A model generated the notes under the pieces. That model saw only the letters and a list, made by a program, of their open reading frames with translations. It was not told where the DNA came from and searched no databases. A program made the position numbers and the translations under genes. From Clostridia bacterium (GTDB taxonomy: Bacteria; Bacillota; Clostridia; Christensenellales; UBA3700): 7,848 nt of DNA. How positions within the stretch are numbered: position 1 is the stretch's first letter; every line of letters starts with the position of its first letter. Positions 1 to 5,205 of the stretch are shown in pieces. The stretch spans positions 1 through 7,848 of the forward strand of contig JAIEEW010000104.1 in assembly GCA_029067255.1 (NCBI GenBank). Reading direction: 5' to 3'.

Positions 1-56
1 GGTTTAGACGCCGCCGATTTTGTCGCAGACTTTGATTTGGTGTCTTTCTCTGCCAT
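1..56 (-). CDS. 5' end of an unidentified gene (partial)
   Basis: Only the first 18 codons and two bases are in the window; the gene continues past the left edge. It starts with ATG at 54-56 on the minus strand, preceded by a strong ribosome binding site, AAAGGAG at 63-69, with a 6-base spacing. The visible peptide, MAEKDTKSKSATKSAASK, is rich in lysine, alanine and serine and looks like a flexible basic tail rather than a signal peptide or a folded domain. Such tails occur on many nucleic-acid-binding and ribosomal proteins, but the fragment is too short to assign a family. That it is a real gene is supported by the perfect promoter and the ribosome binding site. It is transcribed separately from the LysR gene upstream. 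Confidence 0.75.
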   Translation of the reverse strand, partial: MAEKDTKSKSATKSAASK

Positions 57-100
57 AAACATCTCCTTTAACGTAAAAAGATATTCTTTAATTTTCCTCT

Positions 101-121
101 TTCCATATAAATTATATGGAA
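101..121. promoter_or_regulatory. Perfect palindrome over the start site (putative operator)
   Basis: The arms TTCCATATAA (101-110) and TTATATGGAA (112-121) are exact reverse complements around a single base. The element shares one base with the -10 box and spans the predicted transcription start of the left-edge gene. That position suits a repressor operator that blocks a very strong promoter. It could instead form an AU-rich hairpin at the 5' end of the mRNA and affect its stability. The symmetry is seen directly; the operator role is inferred. Confidence 0.55.
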
Positions 122-149
122 TTATATCACAGAGCGATTATTTTGTCAA
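121..149 (-). promoter_or_regulatory. Sigma-A promoter of the left-edge gene
   Basis: On the minus strand the -35 box TTGACA (144-149) and the -10 box TATAAT (121-126) are both perfect and are separated by exactly 17 bases. A TG one base upstream of the -10 makes it an extended -10. The start site should fall near 114, giving a leader of about 58 bases before the ATG at 56. This is as strong as a housekeeping promoter gets by sequence. Confidence 0.88.
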
Positions 150-251
150 ACAACTTGATTAAATGTCGAAAAACATACGCTATGGATTGTAATTAACTTT
201 CCGTCAGTTATGATTTGTTTGTTTTCTCATGCAATTTTACTCAAAAACTAT

Positions 252-1127
252 TTACAGATACTTTCTCAATTTATCCAAAAATATCTCCGACGCCTTAGAA
301 AATATTTGATACTTTTTCCACGCTATATCAAGATGGGATATGAGTTTGGGTTGCAAGGGACGGAAACACAGATTGGAATCGCCGGTAGTATTGATTATTT
401 TTTCCAGACCGACCGCATATCCCACGCCTTCTTCAACAAGCAAGGACATATTGAAAAGCAGATTGCCCGTCGCAACAATATTGAGTTCGTCCGCGCTCTT
501 ACGAAACCAGTCGCTGATCATATTTCTTCCCATAGACTGACGGGAGCGTATCAGCGGTTTATCCCATAAATCTTCAGGAACTATATATTCTTTTTTGGCA
601 AGCGGACTGTCCTTTCTCATCAACACTCCCCACGTATCTGTAAGCGGAAGCCTGAGATAATCGTATTTCGATAGATCGAACGGCTCAATAAAAATTCCAA
701 AGTCTATCAATCCCTTTTCCAACCTTTCCGATACCGTTGCGCTGTCCCCGCTGAACAAATGTATTTTTACTGCGGGATACTCGTCTTGAACGTCGCGCGC
801 CGCTTGCGCTATCAAACGCATAGCGTGCGACTCTCCGCCGCCTATATATACGTCTCCGCCGATGTCTGTGATAGGAGCGTTGAGTTCGTTTTCCGTCTTA
901 TTGTAAAGTTCGATTATTTCTTCCGCTCTCTTGCGAAGAAGTTGCCCTGCTTGAGTAAGCGAAATTTTCCTACTGCCGCGTATGAAGAGTTGCTGTCCTA
1001 TTTCTTTTTCAAGATTTTGCATTTGTCTTGACAAATTAGGCTGAGTTACAAACAGCGACTCCGCCGCTTTGGATATGCTCTCTTCTCTCGCTACCGCCAA
1101 AAAATATTTCAATTCTCTCAGTTCCAC
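252..1127 (-). CDS. LysR-type transcriptional regulator
   Basis: This is a 291-residue LysR-family regulator, a normal length for the family. Residues 1-60 form the winged helix-turn-helix domain, with the typical run LKYFLAVAREESISKAAE, then VTQPNLSRQMQNLE and the wing segment FIRGSRKISLTQAG. A linker helix (about 60-85) leads to the periplasmic-binding-protein-like effector domain (about 90-291). The start is GTG at 1125-1127, chosen because AAGGAG at 1136-1141 lies 8 bases upstream and the family's N-terminus begins there. The gene is divergent from the iron alcohol dehydrogenase, the classic layout in which a LysR protein controls the neighbouring operon and itself. The inducer cannot be read from the sequence, but an aldehyde, alcohol or related metabolite would fit the neighbour. 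No convincing intrinsic terminator is visible between its stop and the next promoter. Confidence 0.95.
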   Translation of the reverse strand: MELRELKYFLAVAREESISKAAESLFVTQPNLSRQMQNLEKEIGQQLFIRGSRKISLTQAGQLLRKRAEEIIELYNKTENELNAPITDIGGDVYIGGGESHAMRLIAQAARDVQDEYPAVKIHLFSGDSATVSERLEKGLIDFGIFIEPFDLSKYDYLRLPLTDTWGVLMRKDSPLAKKEYIVPEDLWDKPLIRSRQSMGRNMISDWFRKSADELNIVATGNLLFNMSLLVEEGVGYAVGLEKIINTTGDSNLCFRPLQPKLISHLDIAWKKYQIFSKASEIFLDKLRKYL

Positions 1128-1160
1128 TATGCTCTCTCCTTATCAAATTATTACGCTTAT

Positions 1161-1190
1161 ATTATAGCAAAATCGATATATGCGTGTCAA
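1161..1190 (-). promoter_or_regulatory. Promoter of the LysR gene
   Basis: On the minus strand TTGACA (1185-1190) and TATAAT (1161-1166) are separated by 18 bases. The predicted start lies near 1154, some 27 bases before the GTG. The dyad at 1191-1206 touches the upstream edge of the -35 box, so a protein bound there could repress this promoter, as LysR autoregulation usually works. Confidence 0.8.
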
Positions 1191-1206
1191 TTATGGCTAT
1201 CCATAA
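1191..1206. promoter_or_regulatory. Inverted repeat, likely LysR binding site
   Basis: TTATGG and CCATAA form a perfect dyad with a 4-base gap between the two divergent promoters. It is centred about 54 bases upstream of the predicted dehydrogenase start, where LysR-type proteins commonly bind to activate, and abuts the -35 box of the lysR promoter. It is not a textbook centred T-N11-A box, although T-N11-A combinations occur within it. Binding is inferred from position and symmetry. Confidence 0.5.
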
Positions 1207-1217
1207 AACATAAGTAT

Positions 1218-1246
1218 TTGACATATTGCAAAAGGAACAATAAAAT
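1218..1246 (+). promoter_or_regulatory. Promoter of the alcohol dehydrogenase
   Basis: TTGACA at 1218-1223 and TAAAAT at 1241-1246 are separated by 17 bases on the plus strand. The predicted start is near 1253, leaving a leader of about 32 bases. That is too short for a riboswitch, so control is likely at initiation by the divergent LysR protein. Confidence 0.78.
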
Positions 1247-1284
1247 ATAAACAATAAAGTATTAACGTTAAAAGGAGAAAAATT

Positions 1285-2451
1285 ATGCTGGGAAATTTCA
1301 CGTATTCAAATCCTACCAAACTCTATTTCGGTAAAGACGCTTTGGACGGCTTGACTGTCGAACTTCCAAAGTACGGCAAAAACGTTTTGCTTGTTTACGG
1401 CGGCGGTTCCGTCAAGAAAAACGGAATATACGACAATATAGTAAAAATACTTAAAGACAACGGAAAAGAAGTATTCGAAGACGGCGGCGTAATGCCCAAC
1501 CCTACTAGCGAAAAACTCAACGAAGGTATTGAAAGAGCGAGAAAGTGTAACGCCGATTTGATTCTCGCCGTAGGCGGCGGTTCCGTATGCGATTACGCGA
1601 AAGCCGTATCAATTTCAGTCAACTGCAACGAAGACGCATGGGACAAATACTTCATACGATTTGACGACGTAACCTGCGATATAGTGCCTGTGGGATGCGT
1701 ACTCACTATGGTCGGTACGGGAAGTGAAATGAACGGCGGTTCTGTCATAACAAACCACGCTCAAAAACTTAAAATCGGACACGTATTCGGCGACAACGTG
1801 TTTCCTAAGTTTTCCATACTCAACCCCGAATTTACTTATACTTTGCCAAAGTATCAAATGATTTCGGGTATATACGATATAATGTCGCATATTCTCGAAC
1901 AGTATTTTTCAGGCGACGACGACAACACTAGCGATTACATAATGGAAGGACTTCTCCGCTCGCTTATACATAGCGCGAATATCGCGGTAGAAAATCCTAA
2001 AGACTATGAAGCAAGAAGTAATATAATGTGGACCGCGACTTGGGCGTTGAATACGCTTGTCGCCAAAGGCAAAGCCACCGATTGGATGGTTCATATGCTC
2101 GGTCAAGCAGTCGCCGCTTATACGGACGCAACGCACGGAATGACGCTAGCCGCAGTATCTTTGCCATACTATCGCCATATCCTACCCTACGGAACTGAAA
2201 AGTTTGCGCGTTACGCTGTAAACGTTTGGAACGTCGATCCAAAAGGAAAAACGCAAATGCAAGTTGCGCAAGACGGCTTGAACGCTATGGAAGCGTGGAT
2301 GAAAAAGATCGGACTTGTAATGAATATAACCGAACTCGGAGTAAATGAATCTATGCTAGACGGAATAGTAAAAAGCACGCTTATAATGGATGGCGGCTAC
2401 AAAGTCCTGACTGAAGACGAAATACGCTCAATTCTTAAAGCAAGTCTTTAA
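1285..2451 (+). CDS. Iron-dependent alcohol dehydrogenase (butanol dehydrogenase/YqhD type)
   Basis: This 388-residue cytosolic protein belongs to the group III, iron-containing alcohol dehydrogenases, which interconvert aldehydes and alcohols using NAD(P)H. The N-terminal nucleotide-binding domain carries GGGSV at 39-43 and the hallmark GGGSVCD at 97-103. The C-terminal helical domain provides the metal ligands D198 (in IYDIMSHILE), H202, H270 (in DWMVHMLGQ) and H284 (in DATHGMTLA). These match the Asp-His-His-His set and spacing of the family. The usual HMIEH after the third ligand is HMLGQ here, so the second histidine of that motif, often near the substrate, is replaced. The start is ATG with AAAGGAG at 1271-1277, 7 bases upstream. 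In anaerobes such enzymes discharge reducing equivalents or detoxify aldehydes. The substrate is not determined, and an exact name such as bdhA is not justified. Confidence 0.95.
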   Translation: MLGNFTYSNPTKLYFGKDALDGLTVELPKYGKNVLLVYGGGSVKKNGIYDNIVKILKDNGKEVFEDGGVMPNPTSEKLNEGIERARKCNADLILAVGGGSVCDYAKAVSISVNCNEDAWDKYFIRFDDVTCDIVPVGCVLTMVGTGSEMNGGSVITNHAQKLKIGHVFGDNVFPKFSILNPEFTYTLPKYQMISGIYDIMSHILEQYFSGDDDNTSDYIMEGLLRSLIHSANIAVENPKDYEARSNIMWTATWALNTLVAKGKATDWMVHMLGQAVAAYTDATHGMTLAAVSLPYYRHILPYGTEKFARYAVNVWNVDPKGKTQMQVAQDGLNAMEAWMKKIGLVMNITELGVNESMLDGIVKSTLIMDGGYKVLTEDEIRSILKASL

Positions 2452-2460
2452 TAAAACACC

Positions 2461-2488
2461 AAAAGCGTTCCAATTTAGGAACGCTTTT
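2461..2488. terminator. Symmetrical intrinsic terminator between convergent genes
   Basis: AAAAGCGTTCC and GGAACGCTTTT pair perfectly over 11 bp around the six-base loop AATTTA. Because the stem has A and T runs at its ends, it presents U residues on either strand. It can stop both the dehydrogenase (stop at 2451) and the convergent membrane-protein gene (stop at 2499). Confidence 0.85.
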
Positions 2489-2498
2489 AGATTAAGCC

Positions 2499-3521
2499 TT
2501 ACTCAATATATCCGATGTTAACCTTGACTTTGTATGAATGCGGGAGTTTGCATTTTTCTAATTCTTTTTCTGTTTCAAATTTTATATCTCCAGAAACTTT
2601 ATTTAATTTAGTTCTAGAATAACTTAGAGCCGCGCTTCTCTTGCGTTCGTCAACTCCTATTAATTTTGCGTTTAAGGTATAATTTATTATATCGAATCCC
2701 ATAATTTCAACTGATACATCATATTGTATATGTCCAGAAGACACAGAAAAAAACGTATCTTCTTTATGAGAGCATCTGTCTGCAATTTTCTTTACTTTTA
2801 AATATACGTCATGTTCGTTAAGCGTTCTCTCCCCCTTATTGCCTTTATTATCTAAGTCATACAAAATTTCATCAAGCGTATCTTGACTATATTCTTCTAA
2901 ATCTTGATTTGTTTTGCTAGCAGACAATAATTCGCACGTACACCAACAATAGATAGATAATGCTGTGCGGCATATCAGTAAAACGCAACCAATAATCGTA
3001 AAAACTTCAAAATAGAATTTGACATAAGGTTTAACTATAATTGTCAATGCAAGTCCCAGCGCTATAAAAAAACGGTAAAATTTTGATATTTTGCACAATC
3101 TAGTAATTTTCGGCGTAAGTTTGCGACAATAGATTACAGTCGACAGTTCACCATCAATAGCCTTTGACGTCATAAGTTTAATTATCATAATTGCCGTGAT
3201 CAATTTAGTTACAAAATCAACTATACTTATTATTTGCTCAGATTTCACAAATCTATTTAAAGCCCAAATGATTAATATCGCAACTACTCCTGGAAATACA
3301 TCATGTATAAATCTCTTCACGTTTTCAACTTTAATACTATTGTTAAAAAAGTAAAACCAACAAACGCTTCTATAAACTACGTGCGCGCATTCAGCCAATA
3401 TTAGCGCCTTAAAACTAAATGCGGATAGAACCAATGCGGAACACAAAACAAAAATAATTGCTCCAAAAATTTCAATTCCAAAGAAAATTAATGACTTAAT
3501 AGGTGGTCTTAGTGTTTTCAT
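2499..3521 (-). CDS. Six-segment membrane protein of unknown function
   Basis: I do not recognise this 340-residue protein. The first half is strongly hydrophobic, with likely membrane segments near residues 10-34, 36-59, 76-92, 97-117, 149-165 and 170-193. A charged region with an acidic patch follows (205-235), then a soluble, probably beta-rich tail to residue 340. Cysteines are frequent, with YCWCTC at 191-196 closing the last membrane segment. No transporter, kinase or protease motif is apparent. An open frame extends 20 codons upstream to 3581, but that region holds the gene's own -10 and -35 boxes and cannot be translated from this mRNA. I therefore place the start at ATG 3519-3521, with a weak AGAGAG nine bases upstream. 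The gene is divergent from an Xre-type repressor whose probable operators sit in its promoter, so it is probably normally silenced. Its codon use looks more AT-rich than the flanking metabolic genes. Confidence 0.8.
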   Translation of the reverse strand: MKTLRPPIKSLIFFGIEIFGAIIFVLCSALVLSAFSFKALILAECAHVVYRSVCWFYFFNNSIKVENVKRFIHDVFPGVVAILIIWALNRFVKSEQIISIVDFVTKLITAIMIIKLMTSKAIDGELSTVIYCRKLTPKITRLCKISKFYRFFIALGLALTIIVKPYVKFYFEVFTIIGCVLLICRTALSIYCWCTCELLSASKTNQDLEEYSQDTLDEILYDLDNKGNKGERTLNEHDVYLKVKKIADRCSHKEDTFFSVSSGHIQYDVSVEIMGFDIINYTLNAKLIGVDERKRSAALSYSRTKLNKVSGDIKFETEKELEKCKLPHSYKVKVNIGYIE

Positions 3522-3552
3522 CTTATTGTACTCTCTCAATATATTTTTCTTA

Positions 3553-3581
3553 ATTATATCAAGTCTTATAAGACTTGTCAA
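3553..3581 (-). promoter_or_regulatory. Promoter of the membrane-protein gene
   Basis: On the minus strand TTGACA (3576-3581) and TATAAT (3553-3558) are perfect and 17 bases apart. The predicted start is near 3546, giving a leader of about 25 bases. The spacer is filled by a perfect 18-bp palindrome and the -35 box is entered by a second copy, so the promoter looks strong but repressible. Confidence 0.88.
3560..3577. promoter_or_regulatory. Operator O1 (perfect 18-bp palindrome)
   Basis: CAAGTCTTATAAGACTTG is an exact palindrome occupying the -10/-35 spacer of the membrane-protein promoter. It reappears in near-identical form at 3579-3596, with centres 19 bp apart. The natural ligand is the adjacent Xre-type protein, by analogy with the tandem operators between divergent phage repressor genes. 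Repeats are seen; binding is inferred. Confidence 0.8.
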
Positions 3582-3596
3582 GTATTTTAAGACTTG
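3579..3596. promoter_or_regulatory. Operator O2 (second copy, two mismatches)
   Basis: CAAGTATTTTAAGACTTG matches O1 at 16 of 18 positions; one half-site (AAGACTTG) is intact and the other altered. It overlaps the -35 box of the membrane-protein promoter and covers the -35 region of the repressor promoter, so binding here would also give autoregulation. O2 is expected to bind less tightly than O1. Confidence 0.75.
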
Positions 3597-3604
3597 TTTT
3601 GTTT

Positions 3605-3610
3605 TATAAT
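3605..3610 (+). promoter_or_regulatory. -10 box of the repressor gene (leaderless transcript)
   Basis: A perfect TATAAT is followed by six bases (ATTATC) and then the ATG of the repressor. Transcription normally starts about seven bases after the -10, so the mRNA should begin at or next to the start codon. The -35 region is poor (about 3583-3588, TATTTT) and lies inside operator O2. This suggests a weak, autoregulated promoter. Confidence 0.65.
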
Positions 3611-3616
3611 ATTATC

Positions 3617-3817
3617 ATGAAGTTTCAAGAACGACTCAAAGAGTTGCGAACTGAAAAAGGTCTAAGTCAAATGCAACTCGCAATAATTTTGGGAATCAGT
3701 CAATCTGCTATTGCTAAGTGGGAACTAGGAAAAACTGAACCTACAGCATCTGCTATTATTTCTATTTCAAAATATTTTGGAGAATCAACAGACTATATTT
3801 TGGGCATTATAGACTAA
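3617..3817 (+). CDS. Small Xre/Cro-type helix-turn-helix repressor
   Basis: The 66-residue protein is a single HTH_3 domain: FQERLKELRTEKGLSQMQLA (3-22), then the recognition-helix region GISQSAIAKWELG (26-38), then TEPTASAIISISKYFGESTDYILG (40-63). It resembles phage Cro/CI and SinR-like regulators and has no ligand or protease domain, so any inducer must act through another partner. The frame stays open upstream to a TTG at 3575, but that stretch is the operator/promoter region. The start is set at ATG 3617, where the conserved domain begins. No Shine-Dalgarno sequence precedes it, and the ATG lies directly after the -10 box, so it is probably translated from a leaderless mRNA. It most likely represses the divergent membrane-protein gene and itself through O1 and O2. 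Confidence 0.9.
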   Translation: MKFQERLKELRTEKGLSQMQLAIILGISQSAIAKWELGKTEPTASAIISISKYFGESTDYILGIID

Positions 3818-3864
3818 AGAAGTCTATTGCGATACAACGAAAATACAAATTTATACTATATAAG

Positions 3865-3907
3865 ATACAGCCGGCGGTAATCCCGCCGGTTGTATTATGT
3901 TTTTTTA
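3865..3907 (+). terminator. GC-rich intrinsic terminator after the repressor gene
   Basis: A 13-bp stem (3865-3877 with 3883-3895), including the core CCGGCGG/CCGCCGG and one G-U pair, encloses the loop TAATC. It is followed by TATGTTTTTTTA. It stops the repressor transcript and, read in reverse, the convergent nuclease-like gene that ends at 3905, though the U-tract is much poorer on that side. The stretch from the repressor stop to the stem holds no other gene. Confidence 0.88.
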
Positions 3908-4537
3908 TTGTATTTTTTCTATAAACGCCTTTAAGTCGTCAACGCGATATTTGTTTAACTGCGCGTCGTTGCTATCAACATAGATAACAGCAGACTGATA
4001 ACCGTCATTAAATGAAAGTTGCTCCGACGGCTTATTGTTTACCGCAAACATACATTCTTTGAACAGATAATTCCTAAATTCATCGCTCTTTATTCCTTCT
4101 CCATCAAAAAATTCGGCATACTTGAATTCGTCATTATATTGCGAATAAAAAAGCCATAAATGAGATTTCGAATAAAATAGTTTTCCACGTTTAAAGTGTT
4201 TGCTCATATCAATTGAACTTCTAAGTTTTTCATACATATTAGGTCGTTTTACACCGTGTTTTATATCGCTTTCCGTATTAGGTTTAAAAGTAAAGACCGA
4301 AAGAAAATCTATCCCGACCTGACTATACTTTAAAAATCTTGTTAAGTAATCTTCTTCTTTGACTTCAATTATAACGATCTTCCCGTAAGCATTAACAACC
4401 ACGTCGCCATCGTCAGCATTTTCGCACTTTTCCACATTTGCATATTTAACGCCGTTTTTCTCAAGCAGTAATTTTACAACTTCCAATTCCCTTTCCGCCG
4501 TATTAAAATTGCCTGATATATTTATGTTCTTCATCAT
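3905..4537 (-). CDS. Putative PD-(D/E)XK-type nuclease, orphan
   Basis: This 210-residue soluble protein has no signal peptide or membrane segment, and no exact family comes to mind. Near the N-terminus it shows the layout of the restriction-endonuclease-like fold. A helix rich in glutamate (AERELEVVKLLLEKNG, 14-29) is followed by GDVVV with D45 and then IVIIEVK with E58 and K60. This gives D-x12-E-x-K on two predicted strands, the usual metal-binding core. The rest contains aromatic-rich segments (for example LWLFYSQY, 127-134) and no known DNA-binding motif. Substrate and role are unknown: defence, repair and phage-derived functions are all possible. Two ATG codons stand in tandem (4537 and 4534). 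AAGGA at 4543-4547 is 5 bases from the first and 8 from the second, so the second may be the real start. The gene has its own perfect-box promoter. Confidence 0.85.
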   Translation of the reverse strand: MMKNINISGNFNTAERELEVVKLLLEKNGVKYANVEKCENADDGDVVVNAYGKIVIIEVKEEDYLTRFLKYSQVGIDFLSVFTFKPNTESDIKHGVKRPNMYEKLRSSIDMSKHFKRGKLFYSKSHLWLFYSQYNDEFKYAEFFDGEGIKSDEFRNYLFKECMFAVNNKPSEQLSFNDGYQSAVIYVDSNDAQLNKYRVDDLKAFIEKIQ

Positions 4538-4562
4538 ATTTTTCCTTAATCTTTTTTTATAT

Positions 4563-4590
4563 ATTATACTATATTTATCAATTTTGTCAA
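4563..4590 (-). promoter_or_regulatory. Promoter of the nuclease-like gene
   Basis: On the minus strand TTGACA (4585-4590) and TATAAT (4563-4568) are both perfect, with a 16-base spacer. The predicted start is near 4556, about 19 bases before the first ATG. No palindrome like O1/O2 is present, so the adjacent repressor is not expected to control it directly. Confidence 0.82.
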
Positions 4591-4697
4591 TTCATAGACC
4601 GCCGCTGCCTCTACTCTCTGAATTTCCCTTACTTGTATTAAGGAATAACTGCGTTTTACAAACATGGCTTTACAATTATTTAGCGCATGAAAATCTT

Positions 4698-4726
4698 TTG
4701 CTAATTGCATTCAGAAATGTTATAAT
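4698..4726 (+). promoter_or_regulatory. Promoter of the GNAT/hydrolase unit (leaderless)
   Basis: TTGCTA (4698-4703) and an extended -10, TGTTATAAT (4718-4726), are separated by 17 bases. The ATG at 4733 follows the -10 by six bases (AAACCC), so transcription should begin at the start codon. The region 4591-4697, between this promoter and the divergent one, shows no other recognisable element. Confidence 0.72.
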
Positions 4727-4732
4727 AAACCC

Positions 4733-5184
4733 ATGCTGATACGACGCTACGAAAGTTCTGACTTGGATACGATTTCCACATTATTTTACGAAACTGTGCA
4801 CAACGTTAATGCCGCCGATTATTCGACGGAACAACTTTGCGCGTGGGCAAATAATCTTGATACTTTGAAATCAACGCGTACTAACTTATTTGAACAATAT
4901 ACCCTACTTGCCGAAATAGAGGGCAAAACCGTTGGCTTCGGCAGCATAGACAAAAACGGTTGTTTGGATTTGCTTTTTGTTGAAAAAGATCATCAACGTC
5001 AAGGCATACTGCCCTATGCAATGAACTGGAAAAAGATTTTCCGCTGATAAAAGCTTACGCGTCTATCACTGCTAAACGATTTTTTGAAAAACGCGGATAC
5101 GTTGTTATCAAAGAACAAGAAGTCGAACGTTTTGGCGTTAAACTTAAAAATTACGAAATGCAAAAAATATGCAAGAAGAAATAA
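4733..5184 (+). pseudogene. GNAT acetyltransferase, broken by a frameshift
   Basis: The first 92 codons read as a GNAT N-acetyltransferase: MLIRRYESSDLDTISTLFYE at the N-terminus, then YTLLAEIEGKTVGFGSID and LDLLFVEKDHQRQGI, which leads into the acetyl-CoA-binding loop (Q/R-x-x-G-x-G/A). After ATA at 5006-5008 the frame is lost and ends at TGA 5045-5047. The other frame continues the family pattern from 5011 (ALCNELEKDFPLIKAYASI, then TAKRFFEKRGYVVIKEQEVE) to TAA at 5182-5184. Restored, the protein would be about 150 residues, a normal GNAT length. The expected GI-A-TAL needs one more codon, so the lesion is a loss of one, or more likely four, bases exactly in the cofactor loop. No slippery heptamer for programmed frameshifting is visible. 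The product is most likely non-functional, unless this is an assembly error. Start context is leaderless. The substrate is unknown. Confidence 0.88.
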
Positions 5185-5205
5185 AAGTAAAGAGATAAGG
5201 CGCAA

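Noticed and set aside
3522..3581. N-terminal extension of the membrane protein by 20 residues
   Set aside because: The extra codons contain the gene's own -10 and -35 boxes and operator O1, so they are not in the mRNA; the start at 3521 fits better.
3575..3616. TTG start giving the repressor 14 extra residues
   Set aside because: This stretch is operator O2 and the -10 box; there is no ribosome binding site and the conserved domain begins at the ATG at 3617.
4509..4739. Plus-strand open frame between the nuclease-like and GNAT genes
   Set aside because: It overlaps the nuclease start and both promoters, has low-complexity hydrophobic content and no ribosome binding site.
5003..5020. Programmed -1 frameshift in the GNAT gene
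   Set aside because: No X-XXY-YYZ slippery heptamer or strong downstream hairpin is present, and the shifted reading would still lack a conserved codon of the cofactor loop.
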